Source of the DNA: Alphaproteobacteria bacterium
Lineage (GTDB): Bacteria; Pseudomonadota; Alphaproteobacteria; Rs-D84
Assembly (NCBI GenBank): GCA_017650505.1
Contig: JAGCET010000025.1
Coordinates: 1-53,966 of the forward strand
Length of the DNA stretch: 53,966 nucleotides
Direction: 5' to 3'
The notes beneath the pieces are model-generated. The model saw only the letters and a program-made list of their open reading frames with translations, had not been told where the DNA came from and made no database searches. Shown piece after piece: positions 1 through 9,813 of this stretch (position 1 is its first letter; the number at the start of each line of letters is the position of its first letter). The position numbers were made by a program, and so were the translations under genes.

Positions 1-232
1 CCCAAAATTGGTTGGAGTTTTTTACGTCACACCGGACGCGATCTAAACCGGGTCGTTACACCCCATCGACGGAACACCCGCCGACAGATGCATCTTAGCA
101 AGGCACAAAATAAAACACAATCAAATTTTTTTACTTTTGGTGTTTCATAACGATAATTTTCTAAATAAAAAACTTGTGTTTTTGTATTTATATTTTAACA
201 TACATATATGTTCAGGAATGGAGATTTTATCT

Positions 233-3200
233 ATGCTTAAGAAAACCAAAAAATTTCCGGTGCGCACGTTGCGAATCGTTGGAATTGTGATTGCTGCAAT
301 CGTGTTTTTTGCCTTGGCATATAGTTGGATTAGTGGCACAAATAAAAATATCACTAAATTGGATGTATTTGTATCCGCGCCCGTGGCCGCGCACTTTGAC
401 GATGACAAGGCAACGATAATATCGGATAATATCCCCGACATAAATAACAATCGCAACCTTGCACCGGCATCAAAATTGCGCATTCAATATGACGTCGCGT
501 CTGGGCCATACAATCCCGCATTCAATATGGACACATCCGCATCTGAATTGGCACAAAACATCAAAATAACCCCCGCTGTGCGCGGACATTGGAATATGAT
601 CAACCCGTACGATATAACCTTTACACCGGACCAAGATTGGCCGGCGGCAACAAATTTCACCGTCAAAATCGGCGAAAAACTGTTTGCCGATGATGTTCAT
701 CCCGACACACGCAAAATTTCTTTTAAAACCGCGCCTATTTCCGCAAAAACCGAAATATTCAATGCGTACCCTATTCCCGGCGGTGACCGATATGTCATTG
801 GTGTTGCGGTTATATCTTTTAACTATCCCATACAAACGCGCGATTTTGCCGACAAAGTATTGGTTCGATTGGACGGACGCAAAATCGACTTTAACGTAAA
901 GTTCGATCGATATATGCGCACCGCGATAATTCAAACCGCCCCAATTCAAATAACGGACGAAACCCAAACATTACGGTTAAAGGTCAACCAAATTTTTGAC
1001 GCAGATGGTAATTCACACACGGATAAAATAACCGCGAAAATTATATTGGATTCCGCCGATAACTTTTTCAAAATATCCGACCTGAACACTATAACGGCGG
1101 ACAACAAACAGGGTAATCCGCAACAACTGATTTTGCTGAACATGACGGCGGCCGCACGCGACAATACAAATTGGAATAACTTTGTCGACGTGTACCTGTT
1201 GCCACGTAATGCAAAAACCGACGAAGACACAACTGAATCGCACAGATGGGCAAACGATGAAATAACCCAAGATATTATCAAAGAATCGAAAAAGTTAAAT
1301 ACTGAACGTGTCGATTTTGTGAACCCGATTGGAACGTACCAATATGCCTTTGCCTATGATGTGCCGGACAATGTCGAACGATACATATACGTGACAATCA
1401 AGCCCAGCATAAAATCTGCAAACGGGTTCGAAACACGCGCCGGAATTTCAACGGTAATGACGGTTGCATATCCAGAACGCAGTGTAAAAATTGCGGGATC
1501 CGGCGCACTGTTATCACTGGCCGGCGACAGACAGTTGGGAATCGTTGCACGTGGCGGTGTTGATACCGCGTACGTGAACCTGTATAAAATTGAATCAAAT
1601 TCTATCAACCACCTTATTACGCAAACGTACAATTTATTTTCAGACCTTGAATTTCGGGCACCGTGGGTATTTGACGCATACGATATGTCAACTGTTTTCC
1701 AAAAAAGAATTCCGTTTTCAGACACATCTATGACAAATGTGAATTATGCTTCGGTGAACCTTGGCGAATACTTGGACCGCACATATAACGACAAAACTGG
1801 AATATTTATTGTCAAAGTCGGTGCAACAGAAATATCCGCAGAATACAATGATGCACGCCTAATTATGCTGACCGATTTGGGAATAATACGAAAAATAAAC
1901 CTGGACAAGACTTCGGTGGTGTTTGTGTCTAAAATTTCAACTGGCGCACCCGCCACAGACACTGATGTCACTGTATTGGGCCGAAACGGGTATCCGATAT
2001 GGGCCGGAACAACAAACGCAAGCGGCATGGTCGAAATCCCAAGTTTTTCATATTCTGAATATAAAAACGAAAAAGAACCTGTTGCAATCATTGCACGCCA
2101 AGGTTCGGACGTTTCCTTTATTCCATATAATGCCGACCGGGCCCAAACCGCCGAATATTCAAAATTTGATGTTGGTGGCACATACGCATCGTCCCAGGCA
2201 CCATTAAAATCTTTCATTTTTTCAGACCGTGGAATTTATCGGCCGGGTGAAACATTAACAATCGGCGCAATCATAAAAAATTCAAACTTTACATCTGTGG
2301 CCGGCATACCAATTGAATTAGAGGTCAATGATGCACGTGGCCATACAATATTTGAACGCAAAATATCACTTTCGGCCGATGGTATGATAGACGCAACATA
2401 TAAATTATCCACCGACGCAACAATCGGACAATACGACATAACTATACATTCGCTAAACAACCGCGGACACGTCCAAGATAATATCGGCAATGGCCACTTT
2501 ATGGTCCAAGAATTCGTTCCCGACACAATGAAAATTATGGCAACCATCGACAATTCAAATGAAAATGGATGGATTGCCCCCGATGCCATAACCACGAACG
2601 TTTCACTTCACAATCTGTATGGCACACCGGCATCAGACCGCAGAATTCGTGTTAATGCCACGCTGCGTCCAATTGATTTTACATTTTCTGAATACAGCGA
2701 TTATAAATTCACCGGCAATTTCGCATCTGATGATGCAATATCAAACGGTTTTGCCCGCACGGCACAAACATTTTCAACGACTGTGGACGATATACGTACC
2801 GATGAAAATGGAAATGCAAATATTAACGTTGATTTCAACCGCGAAATTCCAATTGGCACATATATGTTGAACCTGAATATCGACGGATTTGAAGCAGGTG
2901 ATGGGAAAAGTGTACAAACCAACATAAATTCACGTGTATCAGGATTTGAATACTTGGTTGGATATCATTCTAATTCCGATCTTGGGTATATCAAGCGCAA
3001 TACTGACCACAAGATAAAACTTATTGCCTTGGATAATTCTGGCAAACCAGTGACCGTAGATAATATTGAAACAAAATTGATCCGTCGTGATAATTTGACC
3101 AGTTTGATTAAGGATTATAACAACCAATATAAATATCAAACTGTGACGCACGATACGGTTATCAATCAAACGAAAATAAGCATTTCTGAATCGGGCACCG

Positions 3201-5950
3201 AATTCGAATTAAATACAAAAGACGGCGGCACATACTATCTTGAAATATTCGATTCCAATAATAACGTATTGGCAAATATTGAATATTTTGTCGCATCTAA
3301 TGAAAATATAGACATGCAAACAAATACCAATGCCGATTTGAAAATAAAATTGGACGCGTCCGAATATAAACCCGGGGACACAATAAATATTGGCATCACG
3401 GCCCCGTACACCGGCACAGGCATCATAACAATTGAACGCGACAAGGTTTATGCACACAAATGGTTCAGCACAAAGACAACCACATCAACCCAGCAAATTA
3501 CCCTGCCCCGAGATTTTGAAGGCACAGGATATGTGAATGTGTCTTTTGTGCGTGACATAAACAGTCGTGACGTATTCACAACGCCGTATACATATGCAAT
3601 TGCACCGTTTGCAACCAATTTAGACAACCACAGAATAAATGTAAAACTATCTGCACCGGAAAAAGTGACCGATAACAAATTAAAAATTGAATACTCAACC
3701 GATACAGATGCACGTTTGATGCTGTTCGCGGTAAACACCGGAATTTTACAGGTTGCAAATTATGTTATACCAAATCCAATCAAACACTTTTTCCAAAAGG
3801 CCGCACTTCAGGTTGAAACATCGCAAATTTTATCACTATTATTACCTGAATACAAGATTCTGCGTGAAGTGGCCAAAACTGGTGGTGGCGATTTTGAAAG
3901 TGCTATTGCCGGCCTTGATATGCCGCTTACCAATCCATTTGCGCGCAAAAGCATCCCATCTGTCGCATTCTATTCGGGCATTTTGGAAACAAAAGCAAAC
4001 GAAACAAAATCCATCACATTTGATATCCCAGAATATTTCAATGGTGCATTAAGTGTATATGCCGTTGCAACCGATACCGATCGCATCGGTTCAACAAGCA
4101 CGAATTCCCGCGTTCAATCACCGGTCATAATATCTGTATCAAACCCAGCATTTGTTGCACCCGGCGATAAATTCACGGTCAACACAATTATATCCAATTT
4201 GACCCCGGAATCTGGGGCGACCGCAACGGCACGCAATGATGCATCTGTATCTGGGCCAATTGGCACAATGACCAACGATGCAGACACCATAGATTTACCA
4301 GAAAACACCGAAAAACTGTGGAGTTTTGATGTAATGGCAAAATCCACACCCGGCGTTGGTGATATAAATGTATCAACAACACTATTCAATGACAAGGGGA
4401 TACCCGTTGCATCACGTCGCACAAGCACATCTTTATCTATACGACCGGCGGCCACATTTACATCTTTGATAAAAACCGGTGTATTGAATAAATCAAGTAT
4501 CACCATAAAGCCAGATGCAAATAATTTATATGCAGAAAATTCTGGCCGTACATTATATATTTCCACATCGCCTTCTATTTTAGTGCGCCCATTGGCAAAA
4601 TATTTGGAAAAATACGAATATGACTGTACCGAACAAATCGTTTCACGCACAATACCGTATCTTTTGATTGGGGATGATAAATTGGTTGGAAACGACCCTA
4701 AAAAATCAAGTGAATCGGTTGAACGCACAATTCGCACACTGACCAATCGTCAAAATAGTGACGGATCTTTTGGAATGTGGACCTCGGGTATGTCATCGAC
4801 AGAAACAACCACAAATGCGACAACAATTTATATAACATCGTATGTTGCAAATTTCTTAAGCATCGCGCAACAATCTGGATTTACGGTTCCGCATTCCATG
4901 TTTGTTCGGTCCATAGATTTCTTGCGTCGTGTGGCCGCCGAAACACCTACATCGGAATTTGATGCCAAGGCACGTGCTTTTGCAATATATGTTTTGACTT
5001 TAAATGATTACGTCACAACCAGTTATATAGATTCATTACAAGAATATGTATCCAAAGAAATACCTGATTGGCAACACGGCCTTATTGGTGCATACATTGC
5101 CGCATCTTATAAAATGTTGAAGCAGAATGACAAAGCATACAACATTATTACAAAATACCGTACCAATAACACCAAAAATGATATATTTGACAATATGGTT
5201 GCGAATGATGCAACGTATGAATTCATTGCACGCAAATATTTTGATATGTCGCCCAAGACAATATTGCCCGGCATTCAAGATTATATAAATAATGGCAGTT
5301 ATGATTCATTTACTGCGGCGGCGATAGTAATGGATTTGGCGGGTTCAGGAAACAATGCAGAAAACATCCAAAACATATCTGTATTCGCGGACAATCAAAA
5401 ATTAGATTCAACACAATCTGATGACTTTATCACTTCCGTGATTCCGTACGGTACGAAAAAAATACGCATAGATTGTCCAGAATGTAAATCAAACAATGCG
5501 ATGTTCTATACATTCATTGCATCTGGGTTTCCAAAATCTGTTGAATCCGCATCAAATGGGATTGAAATATCGCGCCACTATTACGACATAAACGGCGACG
5601 AGGTGAAATCTGCCACCATTGGTGATATGATAGATGTTAAGATTACCGTTCGTACAAAGGACACAACAAATTATGTGTCAAACGCGGTTATATCAGACCT
5701 GTTACCAGGTGGGTTTGCCCCAGTATCGGACAGCATTACTGGGGACACAGAATTCAGTGAAATCCGTGAAGATCGTGTATTGCTATACACTGATATATCG
5801 CGCACGCCAAAGACATTTACCTATCGTGCCCAATTGACATCATCGGGGGAATTTACCGTTCCACCAATTACGGCAAACGATATGTACAACTCGGGAATAA
5901 ACGCGGTTGGGAACACGGGAAAATTCACGGTGTCAAATGCGGCGCATTAA
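233..5950 (+). CDS. Bacterial alpha-2-macroglobulin family protein (thioester type)
   Basis: Encodes about 1905 residues, the usual size of YfhM-type bacterial alpha-2-macroglobulins, which are thought to trap proteases in the periplasm. A single hydrophobic segment at residues 14-31 follows a lysine-rich N terminus and has no lipobox cysteine, so the protein is probably anchored by a transmembrane helix. The thioester motif CTEQ is at residues 1465-1468, so the covalent-trap chemistry appears present; the following region resembles the helical thioester domain. Start chosen at 233 because AATGGAG lies 9 bases upstream; in-frame starts at 137 and 218 lack a well-placed ribosome binding site. 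The 3' end overlaps pbpC by 14 bases, the classic pairing of these two genes in bacteria. Family assignment is confident; the actual target proteases are unknown. Confidence 0.93.
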   Translation: MLKKTKKFPVRTLRIVGIVIAAIVFFALAYSWISGTNKNITKLDVFVSAPVAAHFDDDKATIISDNIPDINNNRNLAPASKLRIQYDVASGPYNPAFNMDTSASELAQNIKITPAVRGHWNMINPYDITFTPDQDWPAATNFTVKIGEKLFADDVHPDTRKISFKTAPISAKTEIFNAYPIPGGDRYVIGVAVISFNYPIQTRDFADKVLVRLDGRKIDFNVKFDRYMRTAIIQTAPIQITDETQTLRLKVNQIFDADGNSHTDKITAKIILDSADNFFKISDLNTITADNKQGNPQQLILLNMTAAARDNTNWNNFVDVYLLPRNAKTDEDTTESHRWANDEITQDIIKESKKLNTERVDFVNPIGTYQYAFAYDVPDNVERYIYVTIKPSIKSANGFETRAGISTVMTVAYPERSVKIAGSGALLSLAGDRQLGIVARGGVDTAYVNLYKIESNSINHLITQTYNLFSDLEFRAPWVFDAYDMSTVFQKRIPFSDTSMTNVNYASVNLGEYLDRTYNDKTGIFIVKVGATEISAEYNDARLIMLTDLGIIRKINLDKTSVVFVSKISTGAPATDTDVTVLGRNGYPIWAGTTNASGMVEIPSFSYSEYKNEKEPVAIIARQGSDVSFIPYNADRAQTAEYSKFDVGGTYASSQAPLKSFIFSDRGIYRPGETLTIGAIIKNSNFTSVAGIPIELEVNDARGHTIFERKISLSADGMIDATYKLSTDATIGQYDITIHSLNNRGHVQDNIGNGHFMVQEFVPDTMKIMATIDNSNENGWIAPDAITTNVSLHNLYGTPASDRRIRVNATLRPIDFTFSEYSDYKFTGNFASDDAISNGFARTAQTFSTTVDDIRTDENGNANINVDFNREIPIGTYMLNLNIDGFEAGDGKSVQTNINSRVSGFEYLVGYHSNSDLGYIKRNTDHKIKLIALDNSGKPVTVDNIETKLIRRDNLTSLIKDYNNQYKYQTVTHDTVINQTKISISESGTEFELNTKDGGTYYLEIFDSNNNVLANIEYFVASNENIDMQTNTNADLKIKLDASEYKPGDTINIGITAPYTGTGIITIERDKVYAHKWFSTKTTTSTQQITLPRDFEGTGYVNVSFVRDINSRDVFTTPYTYAIAPFATNLDNHRINVKLSAPEKVTDNKLKIEYSTDTDARLMLFAVNTGILQVANYVIPNPIKHFFQKAALQVETSQILSLLLPEYKILREVAKTGGGDFESAIAGLDMPLTNPFARKSIPSVAFYSGILETKANETKSITFDIPEYFNGALSVYAVATDTDRIGSTSTNSRVQSPVIISVSNPAFVAPGDKFTVNTIISNLTPESGATATARNDASVSGPIGTMTNDADTIDLPENTEKLWSFDVMAKSTPGVGDINVSTTLFNDKGIPVASRRTSTSLSIRPAATFTSLIKTGVLNKSSITIKPDANNLYAENSGRTLYISTSPSILVRPLAKYLEKYEYDCTEQIVSRTIPYLLIGDDKLVGNDPKKSSESVERTIRTLTNRQNSDGSFGMWTSGMSSTETTTNATTIYITSYVANFLSIAQQSGFTVPHSMFVRSIDFLRRVAAETPTSEFDAKARAFAIYVLTLNDYVTTSYIDSLQEYVSKEIPDWQHGLIGAYIAASYKMLKQNDKAYNIITKYRTNNTKNDIFDNMVANDATYEFIARKYFDMSPKTILPGIQDYINNGSYDSFTAAAIVMDLAGSGNNAENIQNISVFADNQKLDSTQSDDFITSVIPYGTKKIRIDCPECKSNNAMFYTFIASGFPKSVESASNGIEISRHYYDINGDEVKSATIGDMIDVKITVRTKDTTNYVSNAVISDLLPGGFAPVSDSITGDTEFSEIREDRVLLYTDISRTPKTFTYRAQLTSSGEFTVPPITANDMYNSGINAVGNTGKFTVSNAAH

Positions 5951-8288
5951 AAAAATATTTTTACGAACGGGATTGTTCTTGGGTTCCATTTTTATCATTT
6001 GGGCAATCATCCGGTTGTTTTTTACCGCCCCATTATTGAACGACGTTTCTTTTTCACGCGCATACTATGACCAAAATGGCGAACTGTTGCGCATAACACT
6101 AAGTGCGGATGATAAATACCGAATTTTCACACCACTTGCAGAAATCAGTCCAAACATTATTAACGCCGTTATATTGTATGAAGACAAACATTTCTATCAC
6201 CACATTGGAATAAATCCAATATCATTAGTACGCGCCACACGTCAATATTTATCCAAAAACCCGCATCCGGTTGGCGCATCCACAATCACAATGCAACTTG
6301 CACGTATAAAATATGATTTGAACAGCAAAACAATCGGTGGGAAATTGGCACAAATTGCACTGGCGATATACATTGAAATGTTCCATTCCAAATCCGAAAT
6401 TATCGAAGCATATTTGAACATGGCATCGTATGGCGGTAATATCGAAGGCATCGGTGCCGCATCAAGAATATATTTCAACCGCCCGGCGCACGACCTAACA
6501 AAAATTCAGGCAATAACATTGGCAACCATTCCACAAAACCCGACCAAGCGCGGGTTAAATACCGGACGCGGAATTCAAAATATACAAAATATGCGCGCTT
6601 CTTTAATAGAAAAATGGGTTACCGAATACCCAATGGATTCAGATCTAAAGACTTTGACACAAATGCCCATAGATGTAATGAATATATCCGACCTACCCTT
6701 TTTAACCCCGCACTTTACTGACTTTATGAACACACAAAAAATGCCACAAAAAAAATCCGAAATTTACACAACCATAAATTATAACCTGCAATCAAAAATG
6801 GAAAAGACATTAAGTGCCGAAATTGCGTCCCGCAAATCGGTCGGAATTACAAATGCCGCCGCGATATTGGTAAATTATAAAACAATGGAAACATTGGCAT
6901 ATATTGGTTCATCGAATTATTTCAATCGTGAAATTTATGGTGAAAACGATGGGGTACGTGCACGTCGCAGTCCCGGTTCAACATTGAAACCACTAATTTA
7001 TACGGTGGCGGTGGATATGGGACTGATTCACGGAATGACGCTATTGCGTGATACGCCGGTTCGTTTCGGTGTCTATGCCCCCGAAAATTCAGACAGTGAA
7101 TTTACCGGCCCCATTTTGGCACGCGATGCATTGACACGATCACGCAATATTCCGGCAATAAACCTGCTGCGCGAAATAGGCATACAAAATTTCTATAAAA
7201 TTTTGACAGATTCGGGTATTTCTAACCTTAAATCGCCCGAATATTATGGGATATCCGTGGCACTTGGTGGCGCCGAAGTTTCAATGATGGAACTTGCCGA
7301 TATTTATGCAACAATGGCAAATCTTGGGTTACGACGGCCATTACGATTTACAAATGATTCAGAAAACACATTCATCACACAAATTCTATCGCCCGAATCA
7401 TTTTTCATAACATTGGATATGTTGGGTCACCAATCAACACCCGGACGGAAAATTCCATTTGCAAAAAAACAACCGACACGCATTAAACACTATTGGAAAA
7501 CCGGAACGTCTTCATCATATCGCGATGCATGGACGGCGGGAATTTTTGGTGATTTTGTTTTGATTGTTTGGGTTGGAAATTTTGACGGCACGCCAAATAA
7601 TGCTTTCAGTGGCGCCCGCGCCGCGGCCCCTATATATTTTGCATTGGCCAATACAGTCACGAATTATTACAATCAGATTGGGAACCCAATTCAAAACAAT
7701 AATTTTTTAAAAGAAAATCTGAATATAACACGTGTTGAAATGTGCGAAATTGGTGGCGGAATCGCCGGCCCATATTGTCCAAAAAAATCCGAAACATATT
7801 TTATTCCGGGCAAATCACCAATCACACGCAACACAATTCATCGCCAAATTCCCATAGATAATGAAACCGGGCTTCGCGCATGTCGCGCCGATGCAACAAA
7901 AACACACAATATGGTATTTGAATTTTGGGATGGCGAATATATCGATATGTTCCGCCGTGCGGGTATAAAACGCAATATGCCCCCGAAATTTATGCCCGGA
8001 TGCACAATAGAAGACACAATGGATGATTCAACCGCGCCACTGATAACCGCGCCTGTTGCCGACACACGAATCATTATTACATCCGACCAAGATTATGAAA
8101 ACGTCGGATTTACCGCATTTGGAAATGCAAATAATGCAAAACTACTTTGGTTTTTGGATAATAATTCAATCGGTTCAACCAAGAATGGCGAAACATTAAC
8201 ATATCGTGTCCCAATGGGCGACCACACGGTTCGCGTCACCGACACAACCGGTCCAACAACCGAAATAAGTTTCAGCGTGGTGAAATAA
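5937..8288 (+). CDS. pbpC: Penicillin-binding protein 1C, bifunctional glycosyltransferase/transpeptidase
   Basis: A 783-residue class A penicillin-binding protein that polymerises glycan strands and may crosslink them at the inner membrane. An N-terminal transmembrane helix (about residues 13-30) is followed by a GT51 domain with catalytic Glu82 in the EDKHFY motif and the GASTITMQLAR motif. The transpeptidase domain has STLK with the nucleophile Ser348, SRN, and KTGT at Lys521. The C-terminal roughly 100 residues fit the BiPBP_C domain specific to PBP1C. The start at 5937 overlaps the upstream alpha-2-macroglobulin gene by 14 bases, implying coupled translation. In the accepted view of this gene pair, PBP1C repairs peptidoglycan while the macroglobulin blocks proteases that enter through breaches; that role is inference here. 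Confidence 0.95.
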   Translation: MRRIKKIFLRTGLFLGSIFIIWAIIRLFFTAPLLNDVSFSRAYYDQNGELLRITLSADDKYRIFTPLAEISPNIINAVILYEDKHFYHHIGINPISLVRATRQYLSKNPHPVGASTITMQLARIKYDLNSKTIGGKLAQIALAIYIEMFHSKSEIIEAYLNMASYGGNIEGIGAASRIYFNRPAHDLTKIQAITLATIPQNPTKRGLNTGRGIQNIQNMRASLIEKWVTEYPMDSDLKTLTQMPIDVMNISDLPFLTPHFTDFMNTQKMPQKKSEIYTTINYNLQSKMEKTLSAEIASRKSVGITNAAAILVNYKTMETLAYIGSSNYFNREIYGENDGVRARRSPGSTLKPLIYTVAVDMGLIHGMTLLRDTPVRFGVYAPENSDSEFTGPILARDALTRSRNIPAINLLREIGIQNFYKILTDSGISNLKSPEYYGISVALGGAEVSMMELADIYATMANLGLRRPLRFTNDSENTFITQILSPESFFITLDMLGHQSTPGRKIPFAKKQPTRIKHYWKTGTSSSYRDAWTAGIFGDFVLIVWVGNFDGTPNNAFSGARAAAPIYFALANTVTNYYNQIGNPIQNNNFLKENLNITRVEMCEIGGGIAGPYCPKKSETYFIPGKSPITRNTIHRQIPIDNETGLRACRADATKTHNMVFEFWDGEYIDMFRRAGIKRNMPPKFMPGCTIEDTMDDSTAPLITAPVADTRIIITSDQDYENVGFTAFGNANNAKLLWFLDNNSIGSTKNGETLTYRVPMGDHTVRVTDTTGPTTEISFSVVK

Positions 8289-8294
8289 AATCAA

Positions 8295-9158
8295 CTAATC
8301 CAACCCAAATTTCGTAATATAGTTAAACGACACACCTAACATAAAATTGCTGCCATAATATTCGGCATCACGGGCCTTGGCACGACGATATTGTACGTAT
8401 GGTCCCAATGTAAAATCACCCCACAGGTTTGTATCCATACGCGCCGCCAAACTTAAATCACGTTTCAAATCTGTACCGACATAGCGTGAATAATCTAAAT
8501 ATTCACGATAATACCCATCCGTCGATAATTTCACACCTTCACGCACCGCATATTCCAAACGCCAACCAACTTCGGCCGCAAGTTTACTAACCTGGTCATG
8601 GCCATATGTAAAATCATATTCGTACACCGCGGCAACGTACAATGATTTAATAACCGGATTATCAAACAGCGATATACCACCCGTTCCGCGCATAATTTTT
8701 AACCGGTCATCGGTTCCCTTGGCCGGCTCAAACTCTGTTTCATACGCCGCACGTACGGTCGGTCCCAATTTGAACGAATCAAAATCCCAACATGCATACG
8801 ATAAATTACTGGACACCAAAATTTTATCGGCATTTTCACTTGTGGTCTTGGGCGCATCATATGGACGCAAAGTCGTTTTTCCATATTCCATAAACAGCCC
8901 ATTATCCCAACTGAACCGATTATGATTGTATTCTAACACAGTATCAAAGATACCCTTTACCAAATCTTGCCCATCGGCATTCAGTGCCGAAATGGGCGAA
9001 TTCTGGTAATCGGCCGCATGACGAATTTGGGTCTTGGATAATTCTAAACCAATCCGACGAATGTTCAGCACCAATTCATTACTTTCCAAATCAATATCAT
9101 CGGCAAAAGACACGCACGGCATCAAAATTGCACATAATAAAAACGATATTCTTTTCAT
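8295..9158 (-). CDS. Predicted outer-membrane beta-barrel protein
   Basis: 287 residues beginning with a clear signal peptide (MKRISFLL core, cleavage after CVSFA). The mature part alternates aromatic and polar residues in short segments and ends in a hydrophobic strand (YITKFGLD), as expected of an outer-membrane barrel; it contains no recognised enzyme motif. Start at 9158 is preceded by GGGGGAAA at 5-base spacing; an earlier in-frame ATG at 9173 would place five residues before the signal sequence. It is the last gene of a three-gene minus-strand operon, 21 bases after the upstream gene, and converges on pbpC with only six bases between them. The barrel call is a structural inference; a specific function cannot be named. 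Confidence 0.7.
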   Translation of the reverse strand: MKRISFLLCAILMPCVSFADDIDLESNELVLNIRRIGLELSKTQIRHAADYQNSPISALNADGQDLVKGIFDTVLEYNHNRFSWDNGLFMEYGKTTLRPYDAPKTTSENADKILVSSNLSYACWDFDSFKLGPTVRAAYETEFEPAKGTDDRLKIMRGTGGISLFDNPVIKSLYVAAVYEYDFTYGHDQVSKLAAEVGWRLEYAVREGVKLSTDGYYREYLDYSRYVGTDLKRDLSLAARMDTNLWGDFTLGPYVQYRRAKARDAEYYGSNFMLGVSFNYITKFGLD

Positions 9159-9179
9159 ATTTTCCCCCATCACAAAATA

Positions 9180-9797
9180 CTATTTGAAAATATAAAGCGC
9201 ACCATCACGATCGGCATAACGAAAACCCGCATCACGAATGGCCAGTGTAAACGCACTGCGCCGGCCACGTGGCACATTAAATAAAATCCGTCCTTCGCCA
9301 ATCGATACAGTATCCAAATCCACGCCCGCATCCGCCGCAGCACGACGCACACGCGCCCATTCTGAAACCCGATCAGACAAGACCAAAACCGCCGAAAAAT
9401 TATCCGACGCGCCATCTTCCAAACTTACCCAATTTTGCACACCATTGGCATTTAACCAATCACGCGCCGCGGAACGATTCACCGTCATAGTTATTTTTGC
9501 GGAATACGTAGTATCAGAAGACTTTTCGCCACTGATACCCGAACTTGCAATCAAATCGGTCAACACCGAAGACTTTTCATTAGCAATCGCCGTACGCAAC
9601 GCGGCCCGATCCGAATAAGGTGCCAAAGTATCAACCAATATTTGACGTCGCGCCTCGTCCATCGCCATCTTTTTTGCGGTCGCGGCGGTATCACTGGTCA
9701 CATTTACAAATGCATACCCCGTCAAATCGGCCGACAATGCGCCACCCGATAACGCAACACACAATCCAAACACACCAACAGTTTTCAATATTTTCAT
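9180..9797 (-). CDS. Secreted periplasmic protein, FlgT-N/DUF2066-like
   Basis: 205 residues with a signal peptide (MKILKTVGVFGLCVALSGGALSA). Early in the mature protein comes a helix of the type A-x-x-x-A-x-x-x-A-R followed by a region that alternates strands and helices; this resembles the N-terminal fold of FlgT and DUF2066 proteins, a weak similarity seen by eye. A second alpha/beta unit with RVRRAAADAGVD follows. Start at 9797 chosen because the signal peptide begins there and GTGAAAG precedes it; the longer reading frame to 9875 would run into the upstream gene. It sits between two predicted outer-membrane barrels, 16 and 21 bases apart, so a periplasmic role linked to the outer membrane is likely but unproven. 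Confidence 0.6.
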   Translation of the reverse strand: MKILKTVGVFGLCVALSGGALSADLTGYAFVNVTSDTAATAKKMAMDEARRQILVDTLAPYSDRAALRTAIANEKSSVLTDLIASSGISGEKSSDTTYSAKITMTVNRSAARDWLNANGVQNWVSLEDGASDNFSAVLVLSDRVSEWARVRRAAADAGVDLDTVSIGEGRILFNVPRGRRSAFTLAIRDAGFRYADRDGALYIFK

Positions 9798-9813
9798 TAC
9801 TTTCACCCATACC

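Noticed and set aside
1..120. tmRNA or ribosomal RNA end at the left edge
   Set aside because: Short words resemble parts of 23S rRNA, but no continuous match to tmRNA, 23S or RNase P RNA ends could be made by eye.
137..232. Longer N terminus for the alpha-2-macroglobulin
   Set aside because: No ribosome binding site for ATG 137, and the added residues form an odd hydrophobic segment before the real membrane anchor.
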